This document shows, piece after piece, positions 8,371 through 22,354 of a DNA stretch of 64,000 nt. Position numbers and translations under genes: made by a program. The DNA is from Streptomyces durocortorensis (GTDB lineage: Bacteria; Actinomycetota; Actinomycetes; Streptomycetales; Streptomycetaceae). A model generated the notes under the pieces. That model was not told the origin of the DNA. It did no database searches and saw nothing but the letters and a program-made list of their open reading frames with translations. Position 1 is the stretch's first letter. Each line of letters opens with the position of its first letter. The stretch is from NCBI RefSeq assembly GCF_031760065.1, contig NZ_CP134500.1, positions 4,464,001-4,528,000 of the forward strand. Reading direction: 5' to 3'.

Positions 8371-9225
8371 GTGTCTGACCCGAACCTGAACGACGCCGTC
8401 GAGCCCGAGGCTGGCTCCTCCGAGTCCGCCAAGGACGAGCTCGACGTCGTTGAGGCTGCTGACTCCGCGGACCAGGCCGAGACCGCCAAGGCCGCTGCCG
8501 AAGCAGCCGAGGAAGAGGCTGTCGAGGCCGTCGAGGACGAGGCCGCCGAGGCGGTCGAGGTCGAGGACGAGAGCGCCGACGAGGAAGCCGCTGAGCCGGC
8601 CGCCCCCGTCGACCCCGTCGCCGCCCTGCGTGACGAGCTCCGCGGTCTCCCCGGCGAGTGGTACGTCATCCACACGTACGCCGGTTACGAGAAGCGCGTG
8701 AAGGCCAACCTGGAGCAGCGCGCCGTCTCGCTCAACGTCGAGGACTTCATCTACCAGGCCGAAGTGCCCGAGGAAGAGATCGTCCAGATCAAGAACGGCG
8801 AGCGCAAGAACGTCCGGCAGAACAAGCTCCCCGGCTATGTCCTGGTGCGCATGGACCTGACGAACGAGTCCTGGGGCGTCGTGCGCAACACGCCCGGCGT
8901 CACCGGCTTCGTGGGCAACGCCTACGACCCGTACCCGCTGACCCTGGACGAGATCGTCAAGATGCTCGCCCCGGAGGCCGAGGAGAAGGCCGCCCGCGAG
9001 GCCGCCGAGGCCGAGGGCAAGCCCGCTCCGTCCCGCAAGGTCGAGGTCCAGGTGCTGGACTTCGAGGTGGGCGACTCGGTCACCGTCACCGACGGTCCGT
9101 TCGCGACGCTCCAGGCCACGATCAACGAGATCAACGCCGACTCGAAGAAGGTCAAGGGCCTCGTCGAGATCTTCGGCCGCGAGACCCCGGTCGAGCTCAG
9201 CTTCGACCAGATCCAGAAGAACTAG
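8371..9225 (+). CDS. nusG: Transcription termination/antitermination factor NusG
   Basis: 284 residues from GTG 8371 (SD AGGAAGA). Residues 1-90 are an acidic Ala/Glu extension typical of streptomycete NusG and absent from E. coli NusG. The NGN domain follows ('[23 protein letters not shown]…', ~92-200), and the KOW domain closes the protein ('[25 protein letters not shown]'). It binds the RNA polymerase clamp and couples to Rho or S10. A strong terminator lies right after the gene. Confidence 0.97.
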   Translation: MSDPNLNDAVEPEAGSSESAKDELDVVEAADSADQAETAKAAAEAAEEEAVEAVEDEAAEAVEVEDESADEEAAEPAAPVDPVAALRDELRGLPGEWYVIHTYAGYEKRVKANLEQRAVSLNVEDFIYQAEVPEEEIVQIKNGERKNVRQNKLPGYVLVRMDLTNESWGVVRNTPGVTGFVGNAYDPYPLTLDEIVKMLAPEAEEKAAREAAEAEGKPAPSRKVEVQVLDFEVGDSVTVTDGPFATLQATINEINADSKKVKGLVEIFGRETPVELSFDQIQKN

Positions 9226-9255
9226 CGGCTCCGCCGCTTTCTGGACACACGCCTA

Positions 9256-9304
9256 CCCAGCAGGTCAGAGGGGCTTCGCAGCCCCTCTGACCTGCTGGGT
9301 TTTT
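9256..9304 (+). terminator. Strong Rho-independent terminator after nusG
   Basis: A perfect 19-bp stem (CCCAGCAGGTCAGAGGGGC at 9256-9274 with 9281-9299) and a TTCGCA loop are followed by TTTTT. It separates secE–nusG from rplK–rplA, so rplK needs its own promoter in the remaining 97 bases; I see only a loose TATACC (9316-9321). Confidence 0.93.
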
Positions 9305-9401
9305 GGTCGCACAGCTATACCCGTTATCGTTGTGCGGTATGCCTCCATCCGGATGACCGGAATTGGCGGCGAAACACTCTCACTAGGACCCGGAGAGAGC
9401 A

Positions 9402-9836
9402 ATGCCTCCCAAGAAGAAGAAGGTCACGGGGCTTATCAAGCTCCAGATCAACGCCGGTGCGGCGAACCCGGCCCCGCCGGTCGGCCCCGCGCTCGGTCAG
9501 CACGGCGTCAACATCATGGAGTTCTGCAAGGCCTACAACGCCGCGACCGAGTCGCAGCGTGGCATGGTCGTGCCGGTGGAGATCACGGTCTACGAGGACC
9601 GTTCCTTCACCTTCGTCACGAAGACTCCGCCGGCCGCCAAGCTGATCCTCAAGGCCGCGGGTGTGGACAAGGGCTCCGGCGAGCCGCACAAGACCAAGGT
9701 TGCCAAGCTGACGGCCGCCCAGGTCCGCGAGATCGCCACGACGAAGCTCCCCGACCTGAACGCCAATGACCTCGACGCCGCGTCGAAGATCATTGCCGGC
9801 ACCGCCCGTTCCATGGGCATCACGGTCGAAGGCTGA
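9402..9836 (+). CDS. rplK: 50S ribosomal protein L11
   Basis: 144 residues. The N-terminal '[31 protein letters not shown]' is the thiostrepton/proline-rich face of L11; the C-terminal domain ('[42 protein letters not shown]') binds the 23S GTPase-associated centre. SD GGAGAGAG precedes ATG 9402. It forms a bicistronic unit with rplA. Confidence 0.98.
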
Positions 9837-9916
9837 TTCAGCCCCGTAGCCCTCAGTGGTAGGACCAAGCGCTGGTCCGCACCACGACTCCACACTCTGA
9901 AACCACAGGAGTAGAA

Positions 9917-10639
9917 GTGAAGCGCAGCAAGAACCTCCGCGCTGCGGACGCCAAGATCGACCGGGAGCGCAACTACGCCCCGCTTGAGGCCGTCCGTATC
10001 GCCAAGGACACCGCCTCCACGAAGTTCGACGGCACCGTCGAAGTCGCCTTCTGCCTGGGTGTCGACCCGCGCAAGGCCGACCAGATGGTCCGCGGCACCG
10101 TGAACCTCCCGCACGGCACCGGCAAGACCGCCCGGGTCCTGGTCTTCGCGACCGGTGACCGTGCTGCGGCCGCGGAAGCCGCCGGAGCCGACATCGTCGG
10201 CGCCGACGAGCTCATCGACGAGGTGGCGAAGGGCCGTCTGGACTTCGACGCCGTCGTCGCCACCCCGGACCTCATGGGCAAGGTCGGCCGCCTGGGCCGC
10301 GTGCTCGGTCCGCGTGGTCTGATGCCGAACCCGAAGACCGGCACCGTCACCCCCGACGTCGTGAAGGCTGTCAACGACATCAAGGGCGGCAAGATCGAGT
10401 TCCGCGTCGACAAGCACTCGAACCTGCACTTCATCATCGGCAAGGTCTCCTTCGACGAGACCAAGCTGGTGGAGAACTACGCAGCGGCGCTGGAGGAGAT
10501 CCTCCGTCTGAAGCCGTCCGCCGCCAAGGGCCGCTACATCAAGAAGGCCACGCTGGCCACCACGATGGGCCCCGGCATCCCGCTGGACGCCAACCGCACC
10601 CGCAACCTCCTCGTCGAGGAGGACCCGGCCGCCGTCTGA
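9917..10639 (+). CDS. rplA: 50S ribosomal protein L1
   Basis: 240 residues from GTG 9917 (SD AGGAG). The stretch '[26 protein letters not shown]', the hinge signature '[27 protein letters not shown]' and '[19 protein letters not shown]' are classic L1. It builds the L1 stalk and usually represses its own operon's translation by binding mRNA. A terminator hairpin follows at 10688-10722. Confidence 0.98.
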   Translation: MKRSKNLRAADAKIDRERNYAPLEAVRIAKDTASTKFDGTVEVAFCLGVDPRKADQMVRGTVNLPHGTGKTARVLVFATGDRAAAAEAAGADIVGADELIDEVAKGRLDFDAVVATPDLMGKVGRLGRVLGPRGLMPNPKTGTVTPDVVKAVNDIKGGKIEFRVDKHSNLHFIIGKVSFDETKLVENYAAALEEILRLKPSAAKGRYIKKATLATTMGPGIPLDANRTRNLLVEEDPAAV

Positions 10640-10687
10640 GCCACCGCGCTCACCGGGTAAGCCGCGTCACACGCGTGCACTGTGTGT

Positions 10688-10722
10688 ACGGGCCCCGCAA
10701 CCTTTCGAGGTGCGGGGCCCGT
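10688..10722 (+). terminator. Terminator hairpin after rplA
   Basis: A perfect 12-bp stem ACGGGCCCCGCA / TGCGGGGCCCGT with an 11-base loop. There is no T-run, as often in Streptomyces. It closes the rplK–rplA unit. Confidence 0.75.
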
Positions 10723-10812
10723 CCTCGTATCCGTAAGGACCTATGCCTGTCAGTGCCCTGTGCGACTGTTGTGCGGGGGACGAACAGACGATACGAGGGG
10801 TGGACCGATTCC

Positions 10813-11730
10813 ATGAGGACGAGCACGGCACGACGCGTGGGTACGGCGCTGGCCGCAGCCGCGGCGCTGACGTCGATAGCGGCCTGCAGTGGCTCCGACG
10901 GCTCGGGGGGCTCCAGCGGCTCCGGCAAGGACAAGGCGGGCGCCGTCGCCAAGGCGAGCCCGGTCGCCGCGCTGAAGCAGGTGCAGAAGAAGACGGGCGG
11001 CGCCCAGTCGGCCAAGGTCGACGGCACCATGGACATGGGCGACACCATGTCGATGAAGCAGTCCGGGACCATCGGCTGGGCCGACGGCCTCTCCGGCGAG
11101 ATGACCATCACCTACACCGGCGGCACCATGGGCGACGCCCTGAAGCAGGCCGGCGGCGACGGACCGGTCCGGGCGCGCTATTTCAAGGACGAGTACTACG
11201 CCAACATGGGCGACGCCTTCGCGGCCAAGGCCGGGGGCAAGCACTGGGTCCGGTATTCCTACAAGGACCTGGCCGCCCTGGGCGGGGCCGCCGGCGACGT
11301 CATGCAGGACCAGATCCAGAACAGCACGCCCGAGCAGGGCGTGAAGGCGCTCCTGGCCTCCGGTGACGTGAAGAAGGTCGGCCAGGAGGACGTCCGCGGG
11401 GTCTCCACGACGCACTACTCCGGCACGGTCGACGTCGCCGAGCTGACCGCGAAGAACAGCAACCTGGACGCCGAGCAGCTGGCCGACTTCAAGGAGCAGA
11501 TGGCGCTGGCCGGGGTCACCACCCAGACCGTCGACATCTGGGTCGACAAGGACGACCTGCTGGTGAAGAAGACCGAGCGTGGCGAGATGAAGACCGGCGC
11601 GTTCAATTCGACGCTCTTCTACAGCGACTACGGCACGGACGTACCCCAGGAGAAGCCGTCGGCCTCGGACACGGTGGACTTCACAGAGATGCTGAAGCAG
11701 CCGGGCGGTGCCGGCGTCGGCGCCTCCTGA
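10813..11730 (+). CDS. Lipoprotein, LppX/LprG-like
   Basis: 305 residues from ATG 10813. A lipoprotein signal peptide ends in the lipobox 'SIAAC' (Cys about residue 25), then a Gly/Ser linker. The mature part has '[24 protein letters not shown]', '[15 protein letters not shown]' and '[21 protein letters not shown]', the pattern of LppX/LolA-type half-barrel lipoproteins that bind lipids. It lies between rplA and rplJ, a position where other Streptomyces also carry lipoprotein genes. Exact ligand unknown; the fold call is by pattern only. Confidence 0.75.
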   Translation: MRTSTARRVGTALAAAAALTSIAACSGSDGSGGSSGSGKDKAGAVAKASPVAALKQVQKKTGGAQSAKVDGTMDMGDTMSMKQSGTIGWADGLSGEMTITYTGGTMGDALKQAGGDGPVRARYFKDEYYANMGDAFAAKAGGKHWVRYSYKDLAALGGAAGDVMQDQIQNSTPEQGVKALLASGDVKKVGQEDVRGVSTTHYSGTVDVAELTAKNSNLDAEQLADFKEQMALAGVTTQTVDIWVDKDDLLVKKTERGEMKTGAFNSTLFYSDYGTDVPQEKPSASDTVDFTEMLKQPGGAGVGAS

Positions 11731-11772
11731 GCCTTCCCGAAGGCCTCCCGTAAGGGACGAGCGGGGACGGAT

Positions 11773-11802
11773 TTGCCCGTCCCGCATCCGGTCGCGTACT
11801 CT
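11773..11802 (+). promoter_or_regulatory. rplJ promoter
   Basis: TTGCCC (11773-11778) and TACTCT (11797-11802) are 18 bases apart. The predicted start near 11809 would give a leader of about 208 nt before rplJ. Confidence 0.7.
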
Positions 11803-11808
11803 CATCAG

Positions 11809-12016
11809 GAAGCCAAAGACCGCTGGTCGTCGCTGTGCTCTCGCAAGGGGGACGGCGACCGAAGGTTCCGATTGGATCGGACGACCCGCGCAGGTGACTG
11901 TGGAACGCTCCCGGACTCTGTTCGGTCGAGCCGCGCCCTGGCACTTGTGCTGGGGCGTTTCGTCTTTCCCGGCCCCTTCTGAGCGGTCCTCATCACCCGG
12001 AAGGAGGCCGACGCTC
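11809..12016 (+). promoter_or_regulatory. Structured rplJ (L10) leader with attenuator-like hairpin
   Basis: The segment begins AAGCCAAAGACCGCTGGTCGT. GGTCGTC (11825-11831) can pair with GACGACC (11880-11886), enclosing smaller stems such as CCGAT/ATCGG (11868-11880), a layout like L10-binding autoregulatory leaders. Downstream an 11-bp hairpin (11934-11944 with 11947-11957) is followed by TTTCGTCTTT, a terminator-like element. AAGGAGG at 12001-12007 is the SD. Known L10(L12)4 feedback makes translational or attenuation control likely; the fold was paired by eye. Confidence 0.6.
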
Positions 12017-12574
12017 ATGGCAAGGCCCGACAAGGCTGCCGCGGTAGCCGAGCTGACGGACCAGTTCCGCAGCTCGAACGCCGCTGTGCTGACCGAGTAC
12101 CGGGGTCTCACCGTGGCACAGCTCAAGGAGCTGCGCCGTTCGCTCGGTGAGAACGCCCAGTACGCCGTGGTGAAGAACACGCTGACCAAGATTGCGGCCA
12201 ACGAGGCCGGGATCGACACGCTGGACGACCTGTTCTCGGGTCCGACGGCGGTTGCCTTCGTCACCGGTGACCCGGTGGAGTCGGCGAAGGGTCTTCGTGA
12301 CTTCGCCAAGGACAACCCGAACCTCATCATCAAGGGCGGTGTCCTTGACGGTAAGGCGCTGTCCGCCGATGAGATCAAGAAGCTCGCGGACCTTGAGTCC
12401 CGCGAGGTTCTGCTCTCCAAGCTGGCAGGTGCCATGAAGGGCAAGCAGTCTCAGGCTGCCGCGCTCTTCCAGGCTCTCCCGTCGAAGTTCGTCCGCACCG
12501 CGGAAGCGCTTCGTGCCAAGAAGGAAGAGCAGGGCGGTGCCGGTACGCCGGCTCCCGCCGAGGCCGCCGAGTAA
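12017..12574 (+). CDS. rplJ: 50S ribosomal protein L10
   Basis: 185 residues: '[45 protein letters not shown]' is the rRNA-binding N-domain, then the C-terminal helix that carries L12 dimers, ending in an Ala/Glu tail. It forms the base of the L7/L12 stalk. The gene is co-transcribed with rplL 84 bases downstream. Confidence 0.98.
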   Translation: MARPDKAAAVAELTDQFRSSNAAVLTEYRGLTVAQLKELRRSLGENAQYAVVKNTLTKIAANEAGIDTLDDLFSGPTAVAFVTGDPVESAKGLRDFAKDNPNLIIKGGVLDGKALSADEIKKLADLESREVLLSKLAGAMKGKQSQAAALFQALPSKFVRTAEALRAKKEEQGGAGTPAPAEAAE

Positions 12575-12658
12575 TCACGCTCAGCGGTCCAGCGGGCTCC
12601 ACGTACGCCCGCCGACATATACATCCGGCACCTGCCGAATAGTGGAAGGACGCCTATC

Positions 12659-13042
12659 ATGGCGAAGCTGTCCCAGGACGACCTGCTCGCGCAGTTCGAA
12701 GAGATGACCCTCATCGAGCTCTCCGAGTTCGTGAAGGCCTTCGAGGAGAAGTTCGACGTCACCGCCGCCGCCCCGGCCGCCGCCGTCATCGCGGGCCCGG
12801 GTGCCCCGGCCGCCGAGGCCGCTGCCGAGCAGGACGAGTTCGACGTCATCCTCACCGGCGCGGGCGAGAAGAAGATCCAGGTCATCAAGGTCGTGCGTGA
12901 GCTGACCTCGCTGGGTCTGAAGGAGGCCAAGGACCTCGTCGACGGCACCCCGAAGCCGGTCCTCGAGAAGGTCGCCAAGGAGGCCGCCGAGAAGGCTGCC
13001 GAGTCCCTCAAGGCCGCCGGCGCCTCCGTCGAGGTCAAGTAA
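12659..13042 (+). CDS. rplL: 50S ribosomal protein L7/L12
   Basis: 127 residues. The N-terminal dimer domain ('[35 protein letters not shown]'), an Ala-rich hinge and the C-terminal factor-binding domain ('[42 protein letters not shown]') are all present. It recruits EF-Tu and EF-G to the ribosome. SD GGAAGGA precedes the ATG. Confidence 0.98.
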   Translation: MAKLSQDDLLAQFEEMTLIELSEFVKAFEEKFDVTAAAPAAAVIAGPGAPAAEAAAEQDEFDVILTGAGEKKIQVIKVVRELTSLGLKEAKDLVDGTPKPVLEKVAKEAAEKAAESLKAAGASVEVK

Positions 13043-13090
13043 CACCCCGGGAGTCCACGGACTCCCCGGTCGCGTCACGCGGCCGAAGCC

Positions 13091-13122
13091 AAGGGCGATC
13101 ACCCATCCGGGTGGTCGCCCTT
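13091..13122 (+). terminator. Terminator/attenuator between rplL and rpoB
   Basis: A 14-bp stem with one G-U pair (AAGGGCGATCACCC at 13091-13104 with 13109-13122) and a 4-base ATCC loop. It has no T-run and may only partly stop readthrough into rpoBC, as in other bacteria where rplL output exceeds rpoB. Confidence 0.7.
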
Positions 13123-13659
13123 CGGCGTACCCGTGGCGGCTGCCTTGCTCTTCCGCCGACGGCGAGTAGGGTGATCTTCGCCGTACGCCTCTCGCGGGCC
13201 CCTCAGGGGCGTTCCGGGGGCTTTCCGGCGGTGGCCGGTGAAGGCTCCTGGAGGTCCGTACGGACCGGTGGGCCTTGACGAACCGGACGCGGCGCGCAAT
13301 TCTCAGGACGCGTCATCACTTCGATCCGTATCCGAGGCATGGATCGAGAGTGAAGAGGGCAGTAAGGAAGTGCGCACCCCGCGCGAGGGCTAGCCATAGG
13401 TGTTGAGAACAGCTGTTGAGAGCAACGTGGGTCTCTGAGAACCCCGACTGGACATCAGTGTGCCGCTTGGCTACACTGACCCTTTGCGCTGCCTGTTAGC
13501 TGCCTCCTGCCCGTCACCAGGGGCATGCCCACGCTGAAGCACCGATGGCCGACCCCCTCCGACCTGGTCGTTTGCGACCGATTCGGAACGGTCTGTCTAT
13601 GTGTCCAGAGTGGGACCGGTACGCGCGTAGTGAGTCCGAGCCCTCGGAAGGACCCCCTC
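13123..13659 (+). promoter_or_regulatory. Long rpoB leader with two candidate promoters
   Basis: No gene is seen in this 537-base stretch. Candidate promoter 1 is TTGACG (13275-13280) with AATTCT (13298-13303), spacer 17. Candidate promoter 2 is TGGACA (13449-13454) with TACACT (13472-13477), spacer 17, giving a start near 13484. Between them a hairpin pairs TCACTTCGATCC (13316-13327) with 13341-13353 (one bulge). CAGTGT (13456-13461) and ACACTG (13473-13478) form an inverted repeat over the second promoter. Confidence 0.6.
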
Positions 13660-16600
13660 TTGGCCGCCTCGCGCAACGCCTCGACCGCGAATACGAACAA
13701 CGGTGCCAGCACCGCCCCGCTGCGCATCTCTTTTGCAAAGATCAAGGAGCCCCTCGAGGTTCCGAACCTCCTCGCGCTGCAGACCGAGAGCTTTGACTGG
13801 CTCCTCGGCAACGCCGCCTGGAAGGCTCGCGTCGAGGCTGCTCTGGACAGTGGACAAGACGTCCCCACCAAGTCCGGCCTGGAGGAGATCTTCGAGGAGA
13901 TCTCACCGATCGAGGACTTCTCCGGGTCGATGTCGCTTACGTTCCGCGACCACCGCTTCGAGCCCCCGAAGAACTCGATCGACGAGTGCAAGGAGCGCGA
14001 CTTCACGTTCGCCGCGCCGCTCTTCGTCACGGCCGAGTTCACCAACAACGAGACCGGCGAGATCAAGTCCCAGACGGTCTTCATGGGCGACTTCCCGCTC
14101 ATGACCAACAAGGGCACCTTCGTCATCAACGGCACCGAGCGTGTCGTCGTGTCGCAGCTGGTCCGCTCGCCGGGTGTCTACTTCGACTCCTCCATCGACA
14201 AGACGTCCGACAAGGACATCTTCTCCGCCAAGATCATCCCCTCCCGGGGTGCCTGGCTGGAGATGGAGATCGACAAGCGCGACATGGTCGGTGTCCGCAT
14301 CGACCGCAAGCGCAAGCAGTCGGTCACCGTCCTCCTCAAGGCGCTCGGCTGGAGCACCGAGCAGATCCTGGAGGAGTTCGGCGAGTACGAGTCGATGCGC
14401 GCCACCCTGGAGAAGGACCACACCCAGGGCCAGGACGACGCGCTGCTCGACATCTACCGCAAGCTGCGTCCGGGCGAGCCGCCGACGCGCGAGGCCGCTC
14501 AGACGCTGCTTGAGAACCTCTACTTCAACCCGAAGCGCTACGACCTCGCGAAGGTCGGCCGCTACAAGGTGAACAAGAAGCTCGGCGCCGATGAGCCGCT
14601 GGACGCCGGGGTGCTCACCACCGACGACGTCATCGCGACCATCAAGTACCTGGTCAAGCTGCACGCCGGTGAGACCGAGACGACCGGTGAGTCCGGCCGG
14701 GAGATCGTCGTCGAGACCGACGACATCGACCACTTCGGCAACCGTCGTCTGCGCAACGTCGGCGAGCTCATCCAGAACCAGGTCCGTACGGGCCTGGCGC
14801 GGATGGAGCGCGTCGTGCGCGAGCGCATGACCACCCAGGACGTCGAGGCGATCACGCCCCAGACCCTGATCAACATCCGGCCGGTCGTCGCCTCCATCAA
14901 GGAGTTCTTCGGCACCAGCCAGCTGTCGCAGTTCATGGACCAGAACAACCCGCTGTCGGGTCTCACCCACAAGCGCCGTCTGTCGGCTCTTGGCCCGGGT
15001 GGTCTCTCCCGTGAGCGGGCCGGCTTCGAGGTCCGAGACGTGCACCCGTCCCACTACGGACGCATGTGCCCGATCGAGACTCCCGAAGGCCCGAACATCG
15101 GTCTGATCGGTTCGCTCGCCTCGTACGGCCGCGTCAACGCGTTCGGCTTCATCGAGACGCCGTACCGCAAGGTCGTCGACGGCCAGGTCACCGACGACGT
15201 CGACTACATCACGGCCGACGAGGAGGACCGCTTCGTCATCGCCCAGGCGAACGCGACCCTCTCCGACGAGCTGCGCTTCACCGAGCCCCGCGTCCTGGTC
15301 CGCCGCCGCGGCGGAGAGGTCGACTACGTGCCCGGCACGGACGTCGACTACATGGACGTCTCGCCGCGCCAGATGGTGTCCGTCGCCACCGCGATGATCC
15401 CCTTCCTGGAGCACGACGACGCCAACCGTGCCCTCATGGGCGCGAACATGATGCGTCAGGCGGTGCCGCTGATTAAGTCGGAGGCCCCGCTCGTCGGCAC
15501 CGGCATGGAGTACCGCTGCGCCACCGACGCCGGTGACGTGCTCAAGGCCGAGAAGGACGGTGTGGTCCAGGAGGTCTCCGCGGACTACATCACCGTCACG
15601 AACGACGACGGCACGTACACCACGTACCGCATCGCCAAGTTCATGCGCTCCAACCAGGGCACCTCGGTCAACCAGAAGGTCGTCGTCGCCGAGGGCGACC
15701 GGATCGTCGCCGACCAGGTGCTCGCCGACGGACCGGCCACCGAGAACGGTGAGATGGCCCTCGGCAAGAACCTGCTCGTGGCGTTCATGCCGTGGGAGGG
15801 TCACAACTACGAGGACGCGATCATCCTGTCGCAGCGCCTCGTGCAGGACGACGTCCTCTCCTCGATCCACATCGAGGAGCACGAGGTCGACGCCCGTGAC
15901 ACCAAGCTCGGCCCGGAGGAGATCACCCGGGACATCCCGAACGTCTCCGAAGAGGTCCTCGCGGACCTCGACGAGCGCGGCATCATCCGGATCGGTGCCG
16001 AGGTCGTCGCCGGTGACATCCTCGTCGGCAAGGTCACGCCCAAGGGTGAGACCGAGCTGACCCCCGAGGAGCGCCTGCTCCGCGCGATCTTCGGTGAGAA
16101 GGCACGCGAGGTGCGCGACACCTCGCTGAAGGTGCCGCACGGTGAGATCGGCAAGGTCATCGGCGTCCGCGTCTTCGACCGCGAAGAGGGCGACGAGCTG
16201 CCGCCGGGCGTGAACCAGCTGGTCCGGGTCTACGTCGCGCAGAAGCGCAAGATCACCGACGGTGACAAGCTCGCCGGCCGTCACGGCAACAAGGGCGTCA
16301 TCTCGAAGATCCTGCCGATCGAGGACATGCCGTTCCTGGAGGACGGCACCCCGGTCGACATCATCCTCAACCCGCTGGGTGTCCCGTCCCGAATGAACCC
16401 GGGACAGGTCCTGGAGATCCACCTCGGCTGGCTCGCCAGCCGCGGTTGGGACGTCTCCGGCCTCGGTGACGAGTGGGCCAAGCGCCTGCAGGCCATCGGC
16501 GCCGACCAGGTCGCCCCCGGCACCAACGTCGCCACGCCCGTCTTCGACGGTGCGCGCGAGGACGAGATCTCCGGTCTCTTCGAGGCCACGATCCCCAACC

Positions 16601-17145
16601 GCGACGGCGACCGCCTGGTCCAGCCCTCCGGCAAGGCCAAGCTGTTCGACGGCCGCTCCGGCGAGCCGTTCCCGGACCCGGTCTCGGTCGGGTACATGTA
16701 CATCCTCAAGCTGCACCACCTGGTCGACGACAAGCTCCACGCCCGTTCGACCGGTCCGTACTCCATGATCACGCAGCAGCCGCTGGGTGGTAAGGCTCAG
16801 TTCGGTGGACAGCGCTTCGGTGAGATGGAGGTGTGGGCCCTTGAGGCATACGGTGCCGCATACGCCCTCCAGGAGCTCCTGACGATCAAGTCCGACGACG
16901 TGACCGGCCGCGTGAAGGTCTACGAGGCCATCGTCAAGGGCGAGAACATCCCCGAGCCCGGCATTCCCGAGTCCTTCAAGGTGCTCATCAAGGAAATGCA
17001 GTCGCTCTGCCTCAACGTGGAAGTGCTGTCCTCGGACGGCATGTCCATCGAGATGCGCGACACGGACGAGGACGTCTTCCGCGCGGCGGAGGAGCTCGGT
17101 ATCGACCTGTCCCGGCGCGAGCCGAGCAGCGTCGAAGAGGTCTGA
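13660..17145 (+). CDS. rpoB: DNA-directed RNA polymerase subunit beta
   Basis: 1161 residues. I take the TTG at 13660 ([20 protein letters not shown]), which has SD GGAAGGA 8 bases upstream; the in-frame ATG at 13525 would add 45 residues with no family resemblance. The rifampicin pocket at about residues 418-449 reads '[13 protein letters not shown]', then '[14 protein letters not shown]', with the key Gln, Asp, His and Ser positions all wild type. '[12 protein letters not shown]' and the C-terminal clamp '[26 protein letters not shown]' are conserved. It forms the catalytic core with rpoC 98 bases downstream. Confidence 0.98.
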   Translation: MAASRNASTANTNNGASTAPLRISFAKIKEPLEVPNLLALQTESFDWLLGNAAWKARVEAALDSGQDVPTKSGLEEIFEEISPIEDFSGSMSLTFRDHRFEPPKNSIDECKERDFTFAAPLFVTAEFTNNETGEIKSQTVFMGDFPLMTNKGTFVINGTERVVVSQLVRSPGVYFDSSIDKTSDKDIFSAKIIPSRGAWLEMEIDKRDMVGVRIDRKRKQSVTVLLKALGWSTEQILEEFGEYESMRATLEKDHTQGQDDALLDIYRKLRPGEPPTREAAQTLLENLYFNPKRYDLAKVGRYKVNKKLGADEPLDAGVLTTDDVIATIKYLVKLHAGETETTGESGREIVVETDDIDHFGNRRLRNVGELIQNQVRTGLARMERVVRERMTTQDVEAITPQTLINIRPVVASIKEFFGTSQLSQFMDQNNPLSGLTHKRRLSALGPGGLSRERAGFEVRDVHPSHYGRMCPIETPEGPNIGLIGSLASYGRVNAFGFIETPYRKVVDGQVTDDVDYITADEEDRFVIAQANATLSDELRFTEPRVLVRRRGGEVDYVPGTDVDYMDVSPRQMVSVATAMIPFLEHDDANRALMGANMMRQAVPLIKSEAPLVGTGMEYRCATDAGDVLKAEKDGVVQEVSADYITVTNDDGTYTTYRIAKFMRSNQGTSVNQKVVVAEGDRIVADQVLADGPATENGEMALGKNLLVAFMPWEGHNYEDAIILSQRLVQDDVLSSIHIEEHEVDARDTKLGPEEITRDIPNVSEEVLADLDERGIIRIGAEVVAGDILVGKVTPKGETELTPEERLLRAIFGEKAREVRDTSLKVPHGEIGKVIGVRVFDREEGDELPPGVNQLVRVYVAQKRKITDGDKLAGRHGNKGVISKILPIEDMPFLEDGTPVDIILNPLGVPSRMNPGQVLEIHLGWLASRGWDVSGLGDEWAKRLQAIGADQVAPGTNVATPVFDGAREDEISGLFEATIPNRDGDRLVQPSGKAKLFDGRSGEPFPDPVSVGYMYILKLHHLVDDKLHARSTGPYSMITQQPLGGKAQFGGQRFGEMEVWALEAYGAAYALQELLTIKSDDVTGRVKVYEAIVKGENIPEPGIPESFKVLIKEMQSLCLNVEVLSSDGMSIEMRDTDEDVFRAAEELGIDLSRREPSSVEEV

Positions 17146-17243
17146 CGGGCCGGCCGGCCGCCTCTCCCGGAGGCGGCCGGCCCTCCCCGGACCCGTTCAG
17201 ACCATTGATTGAGACGAGACCCCGAAAGAGGGATTGACGACAA

Positions 17244-21143
<3,900 letters not shown>

Positions 21144-21164
21144 GCGAGCGACTGTCGCTTGAAG

Positions 21165-21212
21165 GCCTGAGGGAGGCCACTCCGGAACGTTCCGGAGTGG
21201 CCTCCCTCAGGC
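21165..21212. terminator. Bidirectional 48-bp perfect palindromic terminator
   Basis: 24-bp arms (21165-21188 with 21189-21212; outer arm GCCTGAGGGAGGCCACTCC) meet at AACGTT. It sits between rpoC and a convergent small gene and can stop both transcripts. Confidence 0.88.
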
Positions 21213-21246
21213 GTTGTGCCGTCCTGGGGCTCCGGGACGGCCTGGC

Positions 21247-21516
21247 TCAGCCGAGCAGCGCGTGGTGGACCCGGAGCAGGGCGCGGGTGCCCACGGCCAG
21301 CAGAGGGGGCACGTCGGGCAGCGGCACCTTGCGGGCCAGGGCCAGGACGTCGATGACGATCGCGTAGTCGTCGACGACGGACCGCGGCAGTCCGGGGGTG
21401 GTCATGGCCGGGGCGTAGGCGGAAGCGGCGTCACCGTATTCGATGACGGCCAGACTGACGTCGGTGTCGAGCGCGCTCGGTGCCTGGAATACGGGCTCAC
21501 GGTGGTCGGCTGTCAT
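21247..21516 (-). CDS. Small conserved-looking protein of unknown function
   Basis: 89 residues from ATG 21514-21516, preceded by a perfect SD AAGGAGGT. I do not recognise it. The sequence has a polar N-terminus (MTADHREPVFQAPSALDTDV), a hydrophobic mid-part 'DYAIVIDVLALARKVPLPDVPPLLAVGTRALLRVHHALLG', no signal peptide and no Cys. It is the only antisense gene between rpoC and the str operon and shares the bidirectional terminator with rpoC. Good codon bias and the SD make it real; function unknown. Confidence 0.7.
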   Translation of the reverse strand: MTADHREPVFQAPSALDTDVSLAVIEYGDAASAYAPAMTTPGLPRSVVDDYAIVIDVLALARKVPLPDVPPLLAVGTRALLRVHHALLG

Positions 21517-21980
21517 GTGGGACCTCCTTGGGCCGGGCTGGTCCGGGGTCCGGTCGGGCCGGTCCGGGGGCAGTCGGTCTGGTTGGCTGACCGCATTGTC
21601 CGGCATGGTGAGATGCTGCGGCAGGCCGTAATGACGCTGTTTCCGTACCCTGTGATTGCCGGGATCCGGCAATGGCGCAAGCCGCCGCCCGGCAGCCGGG
21701 GAAGGCCGTCACAGGTGGTCGGCGGCCCGGGAGTGTCGGCGTGGACAGCATTTGTTTTGACCCAAGTGCGTGAGGTAGGTACGCTCAAGCCTTGTGCCTG
21801 GGGTGTGCCTGGGCTCGGGTGCGTGTCCTCAACCGCACGGCGAGTCCGTCAGTAGCCACCGCAATCTGCGCCTCTTCCGCCTCATGGGGCGGGGGTCTGC
21901 AGTATTCGACACACCCGACCGCGTGGGTCGGCGATGTTCCAGGTTAGTTTCACGAACGGCACACAGAAACCGGAGAAGTA
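21517..21980. promoter_or_regulatory. Intergenic region with the str-operon promoter and leader
   Basis: 464 bases with no gene. The main promoter is TTGACC (21757-21762) and TACGCT (21780-21785), spacer 17, giving a leader of about 190 nt before rpsL. The first part (21541-21580) is a G/C-rich imperfect repeat of GTCCGG units. The leader carries an element shared with the S10 operon (21907-21931). A possible -10 for the antisense gene is GACAAT (21600-21595, minus). Confidence 0.7.
21907..21931 (+). repeat. Leader element shared with the rpsJ operon (copy 1)
   Basis: 25 bases, identical to 39930-39954 except one A/G change at the seventh base. It contains CCCGACCGCGTGGGTCGG, which folds as a 6-bp stem (CCGACC/GGTCGG) with a GCGTG loop. 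It lies 50 bases before the rpsL start, inside the predicted leader. Confidence 0.75.
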
Positions 21981-22352
21981 GTGCCTACGATCCAGCAGCT
22001 GGTCCGGAAGGGCCGGCAGGACAAGGTCGAGAAGAACAAGACGCCCGCGCTTGAGGGTTCGCCCCAGCGCCGCGGCGTCTGCACGCGTGTGTTCACGACC
22101 ACCCCGAAGAAGCCGAACTCGGCCCTCCGTAAGGTCGCGCGTGTGCGTCTGACCTCCGGTATCGAGGTCACGGCCTACATCCCGGGTGAGGGACACAACC
22201 TGCAGGAGCACTCCATCGTGCTCGTGCGTGGTGGCCGTGTGAAGGACCTGCCGGGTGTTCGTTACAAGATCATCCGCGGCTCCCTTGACACCCAGGGTGT
22301 CAAGAACCGCAAGCAGGCCCGCAGCCGCTACGGCGCCAAGAAGGAGAAGTAA
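21981..22352 (+). CDS. rpsL: 30S ribosomal protein S12
   Basis: 123 residues from GTG 21981. '[21 protein letters not shown]' and '[15 protein letters not shown]' are the decoding-centre loops; both lysines whose mutation gives streptomycin resistance in other bacteria are unmutated. It is the first gene of the str operon (rpsL–rpsG–fusA–tuf). Confidence 0.98.
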
Positions 22353-22354
22353 GA

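Noticed and set aside
13525..13659. 45-residue N-terminal extension of rpoB from ATG 13525
   Set aside because: No resemblance to RpoB, no SD, and it overlaps the region just downstream of the likely promoter; TTG 13660 has a good SD.
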